Shown: in pieces, positions 1 to 8,642 of the stretch | Layout of the letters: every line of letters begins with the position of its first letter | How positions within the stretch are numbered: the stretch's first letter is position 1 | Assembly (NCBI RefSeq): GCF_000163295.1 | Contig: NZ_GG700527.1 | Span: forward strand, 389,453-453,452 | Direction: 5' to 3' | DNA from: Anaerococcus vaginalis ATCC 51170 | GTDB taxonomy: Bacteria; Bacillota; Clostridia; Tissierellales; Peptoniphilaceae | Length of the DNA: 64,000 nucleotides | Program-made: the position numbers and the translations under genes | Notes under the pieces: generated by a model | Told to the model about the DNA's origin: nothing | What the model saw: the letters and a program-made list of their open reading frames with translations, nothing else | The model's database searches: none

Positions 1-1
1 A

Positions 2-202
2 AAAGACACCTTAACCTTTGAAAAGTATTTTAGATTTTTCTATCTTCATAAGTTTTATCAACCAACTAAGAGAATAAGAAAGGAGGCATATCTTGAAGCA
101 AAGAAAAAAGCAAATCAGCGACTTAAATCTAAGGGAAAAACAATTAAAAAAAGACCGAAAGGAAGTAAGAAGGCTAAAAACAAAGAAAGATCCAACAAAT
201 AG
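2..202 (+). CDS. prgI: PrgI family T4SS protein, C-terminal part (cut by window start)
   Basis: An open frame runs from the first bases to a TAG at 200-202 with no start inside the window. Its beginning (KDTLTFEKYFRFFY) aligns with the C-terminal half of the complete PrgI protein at 38935-39273 (KDGIYFEKYLKYII), and it ends in a Lys/Arg-rich tail. PrgI proteins are small two-helix membrane proteins, taken as VirB3-like parts of the conjugation channel in Gram-positive elements. Only the part after the second membrane helix is visible. The frame overlaps the start of virB4 by about 110 nt, much more than the 4-nt overlap in the second element. The tail beyond the conserved core may therefore be an extension that grew over virB4. 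Confidence 0.7.
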   Translation, partial: KDTLTFEKYFRFFYLHKFYQPTKRIRKEAYLEAKKKANQRLKSKGKTIKKRPKGSKKAKNKERSNK

Positions 203-2516
203 TCTTCTAAGTGTAATTTTAAAGAAAGAGAAAAAGAGATTTACTGTTGAGGATACAATTCCCTATATAAGAATGTTACCAGAGGGCATTTGCCAGTTAG
301 ATGAAAAAAATTATTCAAAGACAATATCATTTCAAGATATAAATTACCAGTTGGCATTGGAAGAAGATAGAGATTTAATCTTTAACCAATTTGCCAACTT
401 TTTAAATTCTTTTGATCCAAGTGTCCACATTGAACTATCATATGTAAATCAATTAGGAAGAAATAAGGACTTACAAGACGCAATTAAAATTGCTGATAAG
501 GGAGACTTTTATGACGATGTAAGAAAAGAGTTTAGGGAGATGTTAAAGCTTCAACTTGCTAAGGGCAATAACGGACTTAAAAAGATGAAGTATATAACCT
601 TTACAACAGAAGCTGATAACCTAGAACAAGCAAGAGCAAAGCTAAATAGACTTGAAGTAGATATTTTATCTAACTTTAAATCTATGGGAGTAAGAGCAGA
701 AAGTCTTGATGGCGAAGAAAGGTTAAGACTTGTTCACGACATGTTAAATCCAGATAAGAACTTTGGTTTTTCATATAAGAATTTGAAGAAGAAAGAGTCT
801 ACAAAATCACATATAACTCCCAATATCTTTAATTTTGCACCAGCAAATAATTTTAAATTTGGGAAATTCATTGGAGCAGTAAGTCATTTTCAAATACTTG
901 CAAGTGAGCTATCAGACAGAATGTTATCTGAGTTTTTAGATATTGATGACAATATTTATGTAGCTTTTCATATAGATGTAGTTGAACAAGCAGAAGCTAT
1001 TAAACTTATTAAGAGAAAAAATACAGACCTAGATAGAATGAAAATTGAAGAACAAAAGAAAGCAGTTCGTGCTGGATATGATATGGATATTATTCCTTCA
1101 GATATAAATACTTTTGGGGCTGATGTTAAGTCCATGTTATCTGACTTACAAAATAGAGATGAAAGGCTCTTTGTAGTTACCATAGTAATGATGAATTTTG
1201 CAAGGACTAATCAAAAATTAGAAAACACCATTGCACAAATCTCATCAATTGCAAATAGACATAATTGTCAGGTAAAAAGATTATCTCATCAGCAAGAACA
1301 AGGACTTGTTTCTGCCTTACCTCTAGGAGTTAACCAAGTCGAAATAAAAAGATTTTTAACTTCATCATCAACGGCAGTTTTTATGCCTTTTACAACAGAA
1401 GAGCTATTTATTGATTCGGCAAATTCTTTGTACTATGGATTAAATGCCCTTAGCCAAAACTTGATTATGGCAGATAGGAAGAAACTTAAGAACCCTAACG
1501 GACTAATATTAGGAACACCAGGTTCTGGTAAATCTTTCTCGGCAAAGAGAGAGATGGCAAATGCAATTCTTGTTACAGACGATGATGTAATTATTTGTGA
1601 TCCTGAGGGCGAGTATTCAAACCTTGTAAAACAATTTAATGGAGAAGTTATTAAAGTTTCAGCAAAGTCAAGGGACTACCTAAATCCATTAGATATTAAT
1701 ATGAACTATGGAGATGGGGACGCACCTTTAAAAGATAAGGCAAATTTCATAATGTCTATGCTTGAACTTGTAGTAGGAGGATCTGGTCTTACTGCTGCAG
1801 AAAAATCTGTTATAGATAGGTGCTTACCGAAGATATATCAAAAATATTTTGAAGACCCAAAACCAGAAAATATGCCTATATTAGGAGATTTATACGATAT
1901 GCTCCTATCTCAAGAAGAGGGAGTTGGTAGGAAGCTCGCAACAGAAATGGAAATTTATGTTAAGGGAAGTCTTAATGTATTTAATAATAGGTCAAATGTT
2001 GACCTAAATAGGCAACTGCTCTGCTTTGATATAAAAGAGCTAGGAACACAACTTAAAAAAATAGGTATGCTTGTAATTCAAGACCAAGTTTGGAACAAGG
2101 TTTCCCTAAATAGAGGAAGCAAGTCTACAAGATACTATATAGATGAGTTCCACCTTTTATTAAAAGACCCACAAACTGCTTCATATTCAGTAGAAATCTG
2201 GAAAAGATTTAGAAAATGGGGAGGTATTCCAACAGGTATAACTCAAAACGTAAAAGACCTTTTAACAAGTCAGGAAATTGAAAATATCTTTGATAATACA
2301 GACTTTGTTCTAATGTTAAATCAAGCGTCTGGAGATAGAGATATTCTTGCTAAGAAATTAAAAATATCGCCTTATCAGTTAAACTATATTACTAATTCAA
2401 ATGCAGGTGAGGGACTCTTATTCTTTGGAAATACTATTGTTCCCTTTATAGATAAATTCCCTAAAGACACCATGCTATATAAGTTAATGACAACAAAACC
2501 AGAAGAAGCTAAGTAG
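93..2516 (+). CDS. virB4: VirB4/TraE-type conjugation ATPase (element A)
   Basis: This is the motor ATPase of a type IV secretion system, acting at the inner face of the membrane in channel assembly and DNA transfer. Residues 1-55 are a basic stretch. The conserved domain starts near 55 (TIPYIRML). Walker A is GTPGSGKS at 474-481 and Walker B is CDPEGEY with Asp503 and Glu505. Further ATPase motifs (YIDEFHLLL, GIPTGITQNVKDLL, ILMLNQASGDR-like) follow in order. At 807 residues it has the normal family length. The TTG start is supported by AGGAGG at 81-86 with a 6-nt spacer and by the matching N-terminus of the paralogue at 39270. It lies 7 nt before the NlpC/P60 gene, so the two are probably cotranscribed. 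Confidence 0.95.
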   Translation: MKQRKKQISDLNLREKQLKKDRKEVRRLKTKKDPTNSLLSVILKKEKKRFTVEDTIPYIRMLPEGICQLDEKNYSKTISFQDINYQLALEEDRDLIFNQFANFLNSFDPSVHIELSYVNQLGRNKDLQDAIKIADKGDFYDDVRKEFREMLKLQLAKGNNGLKKMKYITFTTEADNLEQARAKLNRLEVDILSNFKSMGVRAESLDGEERLRLVHDMLNPDKNFGFSYKNLKKKESTKSHITPNIFNFAPANNFKFGKFIGAVSHFQILASELSDRMLSEFLDIDDNIYVAFHIDVVEQAEAIKLIKRKNTDLDRMKIEEQKKAVRAGYDMDIIPSDINTFGADVKSMLSDLQNRDERLFVVTIVMMNFARTNQKLENTIAQISSIANRHNCQVKRLSHQQEQGLVSALPLGVNQVEIKRFLTSSSTAVFMPFTTEELFIDSANSLYYGLNALSQNLIMADRKKLKNPNGLILGTPGSGKSFSAKREMANAILVTDDDVIICDPEGEYSNLVKQFNGEVIKVSAKSRDYLNPLDINMNYGDGDAPLKDKANFIMSMLELVVGGSGLTAAEKSVIDRCLPKIYQKYFEDPKPENMPILGDLYDMLLSQEEGVGRKLATEMEIYVKGSLNVFNNRSNVDLNRQLLCFDIKELGTQLKKIGMLVIQDQVWNKVSLNRGSKSTRYYIDEFHLLLKDPQTASYSVEIWKRFRKWGGIPTGITQNVKDLLTSQEIENIFDNTDFVLMLNQASGDRDILAKKLKISPYQLNYITNSNAGEGLLFFGNTIVPFIDKFPKDTMLYKLMTTKPEEAK

Positions 2517-2523
2517 GTGTGAT

Positions 2524-5103
2524 ATGGATAAAAAACTAAAAAAAGATTTTCAAAAGAAAATTATACGAAATAGGGACGCTCCTGAAAAGAATCTTGAAAG
2601 TAAACTTGTACATTCAGATGATTATACCAATAAGATTATTAAGACTAAGGATAGGTTCGGAGATAAAATTTCAGAAAAAGAATCTAAACTTATCCATGAG
2701 AATGTATTAGCTAAAGATCAAAAACAAAATAAACTAAAAGACTTTCAGAAGGCTAAAAACAAAGAAAGAATTAGAAAAGATGTTTTAGATAATAAATATA
2801 AGACTGAAGAAACAAAACAAGCTAATCTTGAAATAAGGACAGATGAAAACTTTAAACTTGATGAAGACTTAGGTGTAGACTTCAAAAAGGTGAACTTTGA
2901 TAGTGAAAACAGTAGAAATATTAATTCTAATAAACTAACAACAGATGATATCTCAGCTAAGGCTCAACCAATAAGCAATAAGACGGCATCAAGTAAAAGA
3001 CAAGTTCTTAAAAATTATGAGGATAAACTTATTCATAGTAAGGATAAATTTCAAGACAAAATCAACGAGAAAGAGTCTAAGCGAATCCATACAAGTGAAG
3101 ATAAACCTATTGAAGCGAAGAAAAGTAAGAGAATATATAGAAAAGATAAGCTTGTTAAAGATGAAGTAAGTAAGAACGAGAGTAATACTAATATCGATAA
3201 AAAGCAAAAGCAGAAGCTTTATCAAGAAAAGAAGTTTAGAGATAAGGAAAAATTTTCTAAAGAGATAGATAAAGAAAATAAGCTAAGCGAAGTTGATACA
3301 GATAAGACTTTTGAAAATTCTGAGCTTAAAGATAATAATCAAGAATTTATAAAAGATGAAAAGGAAACAAGCCTTAAACCTTCAGAACAAAAGAAAGTTA
3401 ATAAAAAGAAGACTTACTACAAAAGAAAAAATTATGAAAGTGATAAATTCACTCGAAAGAAAATTGATGACTTAAAAAATGAATCTAAGAAAGTTACAAC
3501 TAAAGATTCTAAGAAATCACAAGATGTTAAAGATTTTATCTCAGATAAAAAGATTGGAGAGCTTGAAAAGTCTAAAAGCAAGCTAAAGGATAATATTTTA
3601 AAGAATAAAACTAAAGGAAGTCTATCTTCTGGGGTTTTATTATCTGGAGCTAAGTCATCAGAGTTAGTGAGAGATTATTTAAGTTCAGGATCTGACAATA
3701 CTGGTGTAGAATCTGGAGAAAAGGCCGCTAATGTAAGCTCTAAACTCCAGCATGGAATAAGGAAGTATAAGCTAGACAAAAAGAAAAAGTCCTTAAAAAA
3801 GCTATCTAAACTTGATAAGAAAATAAGAAAGAGAAAAAGCAAGTTGGAGTTTAAAAGTGGTTTGGAAGATTTAAAAAAGTCAGACGCCTATATAAAGAAA
3901 AATAGATTTAAGAAGTTTTACCAGAGAAAACAAATGAAAAGCATGATAGCTAAAAAGCACGAAACAAGACTGGTAGATAGAGTTAAAAAAGCTATTTTAA
4001 GTTTAGGTAAGGCTTCTAAAGAGCTAATCGTAAGAAAAAGTAAGATGGTTTTATTTCTAGTAATAGGACTAGGTCTTATGCTATCAATCATGATTGGTGG
4101 TGGAAGTGTTGGTATGAGTGGACTAAGCAACTCAGTAAACTCAGTAATGACAACAACATACCTATCACAAGATACAGTTCTAAGTGAAGTTAATCAAGAA
4201 TTTTCATCAATGGAATATGACCTACAATCACAAATAGAAAGTGTAAAAACAAGTCATCCTGGATATGACGAATATATCATAAATAAAGAAGGAGAAATTG
4301 GTCATAATACCCATGAACTTTTATCCTATATAACTTCAAGATGTGGAGAAGTAAAATCAGCATCTGAAGTAAAAGGAATTTTAAAAGAACTTTTCGACAA
4401 GATGTATAAGCTTGACTTTAAAGAAGAAATTGAAATTAGAACAAGAACAGTAGCAAGAACAAGATATGATAGTCGTGGTAATCCTTATACTAGCTATGAA
4501 AAAGAAGAGTACGAATATAAAAAGTTAATTGTAACTTTAAAGAAAAAAGAAATGGATGAAGTAGTTAGGGAAATATTTAAAGATTATCCAGACAATGTAG
4601 TTCATTATGAAGCTCTTCTTGAAGCTAAGGGGAATATGGGTGATGTTTTTGGATCAGGTAATGGGGACTTAGGAGAAATAGTAGATAATCCAAACTTTGG
4701 AAATCCTGGTCTTGCTTTTGATTCAGCTACTGCAAAAGCCTTATTTAATGAAGCAGAAAAACATATAGGCAAAAGATATGTGTTTGGAGCAAGTGGACCA
4801 TCTAACTTTGACTGCTCAGGATTTGTATGTTGGTCATTTACTAAGTCTGGTGTAAAGAGAATGCCAAGAACAACTGCATGGAGAATATACAAAGACTATT
4901 GTAATCCAGTAAGTCCAAGTGAAGCTCAACCTGGAGATATTATATTTTTCCATTCAACATATAACAGTGGAACACCAATATCTCACGTAGGAATATACGC
5001 AGGTAATGGAATGATGATTCACGCAGGAGATCCAATTCAATACACATCAATAAATTCAAAATATTGGAAATCACACTTTTATGGTTTTGGAAGACCTAGA
5101 TAG
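2524..5103 (+). CDS. NlpC/P60 cell-wall hydrolase of the conjugation machine (CD1108-like)
   Basis: A three-part protein. Residues 1-500 are a Lys/Glu/Asp-rich, probably disordered and coiled region. A membrane helix follows at about 508-528 (VLFLVIGLGLMLSIMI). Residues 530-859 are extracellular and end in an NlpC/P60 peptidase domain with Cys764 in DCSGF, His821 in HVGIYAG and His833 in HAGD. Such proteins cut peptidoglycan stem peptides and play the VirB1-like role of opening the wall for the mating channel. It follows virB4 and precedes DUF4315, the usual order in Tn1549-type elements. The last 150 residues are close to those of the paralogue at 42712, while the N-terminal half has diverged strongly. 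No signal peptide is seen; the internal helix acts as anchor. Confidence 0.9.
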   Translation: MDKKLKKDFQKKIIRNRDAPEKNLESKLVHSDDYTNKIIKTKDRFGDKISEKESKLIHENVLAKDQKQNKLKDFQKAKNKERIRKDVLDNKYKTEETKQANLEIRTDENFKLDEDLGVDFKKVNFDSENSRNINSNKLTTDDISAKAQPISNKTASSKRQVLKNYEDKLIHSKDKFQDKINEKESKRIHTSEDKPIEAKKSKRIYRKDKLVKDEVSKNESNTNIDKKQKQKLYQEKKFRDKEKFSKEIDKENKLSEVDTDKTFENSELKDNNQEFIKDEKETSLKPSEQKKVNKKKTYYKRKNYESDKFTRKKIDDLKNESKKVTTKDSKKSQDVKDFISDKKIGELEKSKSKLKDNILKNKTKGSLSSGVLLSGAKSSELVRDYLSSGSDNTGVESGEKAANVSSKLQHGIRKYKLDKKKKSLKKLSKLDKKIRKRKSKLEFKSGLEDLKKSDAYIKKNRFKKFYQRKQMKSMIAKKHETRLVDRVKKAILSLGKASKELIVRKSKMVLFLVIGLGLMLSIMIGGGSVGMSGLSNSVNSVMTTTYLSQDTVLSEVNQEFSSMEYDLQSQIESVKTSHPGYDEYIINKEGEIGHNTHELLSYITSRCGEVKSASEVKGILKELFDKMYKLDFKEEIEIRTRTVARTRYDSRGNPYTSYEKEEYEYKKLIVTLKKKEMDEVVREIFKDYPDNVVHYEALLEAKGNMGDVFGSGNGDLGEIVDNPNFGNPGLAFDSATAKALFNEAEKHIGKRYVFGASGPSNFDCSGFVCWSFTKSGVKRMPRTTAWRIYKDYCNPVSPSEAQPGDIIFFHSTYNSGTPISHVGIYAGNGMMIHAGDPIQYTSINSKYWKSHFYGFGRPR

Positions 5104-5117
5104 AAGGGAGATATTAT

Positions 5118-5357
5118 GTGAACAGAAAACTTATAAGTATTAGAAACAAAAAGAAAAAAATAGAAGATAAATTGAAAGATTTAAATGCAAAATACAAGGA
5201 AATTTGCGATGAAGAAATACAAGTTGAAAATGAAGAAATAATTGTAACTCTTAGGAGGAACAATATCAGCTTGGAAGAATTAATGGAGAAAATCAATGAT
5301 AGAAAAAGAGAAGAAAAATTAAAAGAAAAGGAGAACATTCATAATGAAGAAATTTAA
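5118..5357 (+). CDS. DUF4315-like small coiled-coil protein
   Basis: A 79-residue charged helical protein (NRKLISIRNKKKKIEDKL...) of the kind found between the NlpC/P60 and DUF4366 genes of Tn1549-type elements. Its function is unknown. The start is GTG at 5118 behind AAGGGAG (5104-5110). The nearby ATG at 5116 runs straight into TGA and cannot be used. Its end overlaps the surface-protein start by 14 nt, which suggests translational coupling. The paralogue at 45698 starts with ATG. Confidence 0.75.
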   Translation: MNRKLISIRNKKKKIEDKLKDLNAKYKEICDEEIQVENEEIIVTLRRNNISLEELMEKINDRKREEKLKEKENIHNEEI

Positions 5358-7698
5358 TACAAACAGACTAAGAGCCTTTTTTATGGCTCTTTTATTAGTT
5401 TTAACATCAACTGTGCATACAAGTGTATTTGCAAAGTCTGATGTTACTTGGACGGAAGATGATTTTATGTATTCCTCTGAGGGAAATATAATCGCTTTTA
5501 GTGATAAGGGCTTAGAAAAGAAAGAAAAGACAAATATTCTAGTATTTCCTGAAGGAACGAAGTCTATAAATGGAAATTATTCTTTAAGTCATTCAAACGA
5601 TGAACTTAGATTTAAAAGAGAATTTGGACGTGGCAAACATTGGGATAAAGTAATTATTCCTGATTCTGTTAAGCATTTAGGCTATGCTGCCTTTTACGAT
5701 GCAAGTATAGACGAGGTAAAACTATCAAATAGTCTAACTTATCTTGGTGGTTTAGCATTTTTCAATTGTGGACTTAGAGAAGTGACTTTACCTGATACTT
5801 TGGTAAATATTGAACATAATACTTTTGAAAGAAATAACCTCCAAGAAATAACTATACCGAAGTCTGTGAAGACAATTGAACAATACGCTTTTTCAAGAAA
5901 TAAATTGCACACTATAAAAGTTTTAGGCAATCCAAATATTAACAGTAAGGGAGTATTCCATAATCAAGAAGTTGAATATAGACCAAAACAAAATCCATTT
6001 TACGAAAATCATTTTGGTTTCAAGGGAAATCAAGGATTCAAATCTATTCCTAATGGATTGAGGTATGAAAATGGAGAGTTTGTCTTTGATAAGAATGTAG
6101 ATAGTGTAGAACTTGAATTTGATTATAACAATGATATGTATCAAGGAAAGATGACTATTTACAATCCAAATAAATATTCCATTGATACTCAAACTGATTT
6201 AACAGGTCAAGATATTGATGAAAAGGACAATAAGATTGATGATTTAACTAAAAATATTAAGGACTTAGAAAATCAGATCAAAGACTTAAATGATAAGAAA
6301 CAAGAAGACCAATCAAAGATAGATGAATTAAAGAAAAAGTTAGAATCTTGCAAAGATAATGGAGAAAAACTAAAACAAGAAAAGTCTAAGCTAGAAGAAG
6401 AGATTAGAGATAAAGATAATAAGATTGCTCAATTGAATAAAGAAATTGAGGATCTTAAAAATTCTAATAATAATGATGAACTAATAGCAGAAATTACTCA
6501 GCTTAAAGATGAACTAAAAAGATTACAATATGAAAATGCAAAGCTAAAAGAAGATTATTCATCTACAAAATGGGAGTTAGAAGCTGAGAAAGAAAAGACT
6601 GGTAAAAACGAAAATAAAATTAAAGAAATGCAAGAAAAGCTCGAGTCTTTAGAAGGAGAACTTGCAAAGAAGACTAAAGAAATTGAGGATAAAGACAATA
6701 AAATTAAGGACTTAGAAAAAGCTCTTGATGAAAAAGATACTAAGATAAAAGACTTAGAGTCTAAAAAGAAAGAGACAGAAAATTCTAAGTCAGAATGCTG
6801 TAAGAAAATTGAAGAGCTTCAAAAGGCTATTGATAGTTTAAAAGAATCTTCTGAAAATACAAAAAAAGAATTAGAAGATAAGATTAAAGGACTAGAAGAA
6901 AAACAAAAAGCTTCTGAAGAAGAAATTAAAAAGCTAAAAGAAGAATTAGATAAGAAAATCGAAGAAGCAAAGAAGTTAATCGAGGAAGCAAATAAAAAAT
7001 CGAAAGAAGAACTTGAAAAACAAGCTAAAGATGAAAAAGACAAAAATCTAAATCAAGACTTATCTAAAAAATTAGATGAACTTCTAAAACTCCAAAAAGA
7101 AAACAAAGAAAAGAAAGAAGATAAGAAATCTCAAGATAAGAAGTGGGACGAACTTTTGAAAGCTGATGACAAGAATATCCTAAATCAATTTGATCTTAAC
7201 AAGATGAAAAAGCAAGAGGAACAGCAAGGCAAAAAACAAGTTAAAAATGAAAAAGAATTTGCAGTTTTCCAAGTAGACAAAAACTTTTATAACATTATTA
7301 ACAAAGATGGTAAGACAACAGTCTATATGGATGTAAAAACTTATGTAGACCAAGGAAGAACTATGATTCCAGTAAGATATATTGCTTATACTCTAGGTTT
7401 TAATGTTGAGTATGACAACTCTACTCGTGAAGCCATTTTCTCAAATAAAGAGAATAATATCCTAGCTAAAAAGACATTAAGACTAAATATTGATACTGGT
7501 GTTATGAAAGATTCAGATGGAAAGGTCTACAATTCAGATGTTAAGCCAGTGATTATAAATGGAAGAATTCATGCTTCAATTTCAAATATTGCTAAAGCTT
7601 TTGGGGCAAGTCATGGAGATATTAAAGATGGTAAAAACCAAACAATAGAATGGGACAATGCTAGAAAAGCAGTCTATGTATTTAAAAATGTAAAATAA
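5344..7698 (+). CDS. Secreted surface protein: leucine-rich repeats, long coiled coil, C-terminal copper-amine-oxidase-like (stalk) domain
   Basis: A signal peptide covers residues 1-31 (KKFNTNRLRAFFMALLLVLT ... VFA). BspA-type leucine-rich repeats (LRR_5) lie at roughly 95-195, with units such as IPDSVKHLGYAAF, LPDTLVNIEHNTF and IPKSVKTIEQYAF. A Lys/Glu-rich coiled coil follows at about 285-620. The last ~130 residues resemble the copper amine oxidase N-terminal/stalk domain (VYMDVKTYV...MIPVRYIAYTLGF). There is no LPxTG motif, so wall anchoring may be non-covalent. A role in contact between mating cells is inferred from position and design. The gene is almost identical to that at 45952 through the LRR and coiled-coil part, but not in the signal peptide or C-terminal domain (see findings). 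Confidence 0.85.
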   Translation: MKKFNTNRLRAFFMALLLVLTSTVHTSVFAKSDVTWTEDDFMYSSEGNIIAFSDKGLEKKEKTNILVFPEGTKSINGNYSLSHSNDELRFKREFGRGKHWDKVIIPDSVKHLGYAAFYDASIDEVKLSNSLTYLGGLAFFNCGLREVTLPDTLVNIEHNTFERNNLQEITIPKSVKTIEQYAFSRNKLHTIKVLGNPNINSKGVFHNQEVEYRPKQNPFYENHFGFKGNQGFKSIPNGLRYENGEFVFDKNVDSVELEFDYNNDMYQGKMTIYNPNKYSIDTQTDLTGQDIDEKDNKIDDLTKNIKDLENQIKDLNDKKQEDQSKIDELKKKLESCKDNGEKLKQEKSKLEEEIRDKDNKIAQLNKEIEDLKNSNNNDELIAEITQLKDELKRLQYENAKLKEDYSSTKWELEAEKEKTGKNENKIKEMQEKLESLEGELAKKTKEIEDKDNKIKDLEKALDEKDTKIKDLESKKKETENSKSECCKKIEELQKAIDSLKESSENTKKELEDKIKGLEEKQKASEEEIKKLKEELDKKIEEAKKLIEEANKKSKEELEKQAKDEKDKNLNQDLSKKLDELLKLQKENKEKKEDKKSQDKKWDELLKADDKNILNQFDLNKMKKQEEQQGKKQVKNEKEFAVFQVDKNFYNIINKDGKTTVYMDVKTYVDQGRTMIPVRYIAYTLGFNVEYDNSTREAIFSNKENNILAKKTLRLNIDTGVMKDSDGKVYNSDVKPVIINGRIHASISNIAKAFGASHGDIKDGKNQTIEWDNARKAVYVFKNVK

Positions 7699-7712
7699 GA
7701 AAGGATAGAAAA

Positions 7713-8579
7713 ATGAATAAGAGCATTAAACGAGGAGTAGCCATAGCGTTACTCCTTTTTACATTTACAGTACCAGCAACTACATTTGCGATGACAAATG
7801 AAGGGCAAATAGAAAGTCAAAACGAATCAATCTATGAACCACAAAAAGAAGAATTTGAAAAAATGTTGAAAGATGATGTTTTTACACCGTCAAAAGAAGA
7901 AATTCCTTATCAAGATGTTCCAAGAATACCAGGAAATACAAGTGAAGCAAATAAGCCTTCAAATAATCCTCCAAAGAAAACCCCACTTGTAAAAGGTGGT
8001 AATACAAAGGCAGTAAATAGTCTAGCAACACAGGAAAATAAGGCAAGAGGTTCAGTAATTGAAAATGTAGATAGGAATGGAAAAGATATTACACCAAGTG
8101 GAGATACAGAAAAAGATAAAGAAAATCCAGTAGATGTAAGACAATTTTTAACATTTCAAACTAAAAGTGGAAAAACTATGCACCTAATAGTGGATCACTC
8201 ATCAAATCAAGATAATGTAAGATTATTAACAGAAGTAGGAGAACAAGACCTGTTAAATATGATTGAATCAGAAGATAAAAATACTATAAAGGTTGAAGAG
8301 CCTAAGAAAGAAGAAGTAAAAAAAGAAGAACCTACTGTTGTTCCAGTAAAAGAAGAAAAGAAAAGCGGAATAGGTTCATTTCTAATTATTGCACTTGTAA
8401 TTGGAGGAGTTATAGGGGCAGGATATTATTTTAAAGTAGTCAAAGCAAAAGAAGATAGAATGTTGGAAGACTTTGAAGAAGATGATGAGGATTATATTAG
8501 TGAGTCAGAAGATGAATCTGACAATGATGAAAGTCATGAAGAATCATCAGAAGATGATGAAGATGATGAACTATTATAA
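7713..8579 (+). CDS. DUF4366 (CD1107-like) mobile-element membrane protein
   Basis: A 288-residue protein with a signal peptide (residues 1-26, ending TTFA) and a linker rich in Pro, Glu and Asn. The conserved DUF4366 core covers about 90-190 (KGGNTKA, NPVDVRQFLTF, KTMHLIVDHS, LLTEVGEQDLLNMI). A membrane helix lies near 228-245 and the C-terminal tail is strongly acidic, with many Glu and Asp. The family is typical of Tn1549-like conjugative elements. It is inferred to be an envelope part of the transfer apparatus; no biochemical role is known to me. It follows the surface protein by 14 nt. Its signal-peptide codons contain a terminator-like hairpin (7733-7760). The paralogue is at 48322. Confidence 0.85.
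   Translation: MNKSIKRGVAIALLLFTFTVPATTFAMTNEGQIESQNESIYEPQKEEFEKMLKDDVFTPSKEEIPYQDVPRIPGNTSEANKPSNNPPKKTPLVKGGNTKAVNSLATQENKARGSVIENVDRNGKDITPSGDTEKDKENPVDVRQFLTFQTKSGKTMHLIVDHSSNQDNVRLLTEVGEQDLLNMIESEDKNTIKVEEPKKEEVKKEEPTVVPVKEEKKSGIGSFLIIALVIGGVIGAGYYFKVVKAKEDRMLEDFEEDDEDYISESEDESDNDESHEESSEDDEDDELL
7733..7760 (+). promoter_or_regulatory. Terminator-like hairpin inside the DUF4366 signal-peptide codons (copy A)
   Basis: AGGAGTAGC (7733-7741) pairs with GTTACTCCT (7748-7756) over a 6-nt loop, giving 9 bp with one G-U pair, followed by TTTT. It starts 20 nt after the ATG. The other element has the same hairpin at the same place with pairing-compatible changes. It may be an attenuator opened by translating ribosomes, or a chance result of conserved codons. 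Confidence 0.4.
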
Positions 8580-8595
8580 TAATTTTTAAAAGCTT

Positions 8596-8626
8596 GAGCG
8601 AGAGAGAAATCTTTCGCTCTTTTTTT
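8596..8626 (+). terminator. Intrinsic terminator before topB (A)
   Basis: GAGCGAGAGA (8596-8605) and TCTTTCGCTC (8610-8619) form a 10-bp stem with one G-U pair and a GAAA tetraloop, followed by seven T. It ends the DUF4366 transcript, or works as an attenuator, only 6 nt before the topB ribosome site. Confidence 0.85.
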
Positions 8627-8642
8627 ATTTATGGAGGTATTA

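Noticed and set aside
6200-7150. Internal repeats in the coiled-coil part of the surface protein as a CRISPR-like or satellite array
   Set aside because: The repetition comes from Lys/Glu heptads and related codons; there is no fixed repeat-spacer unit.
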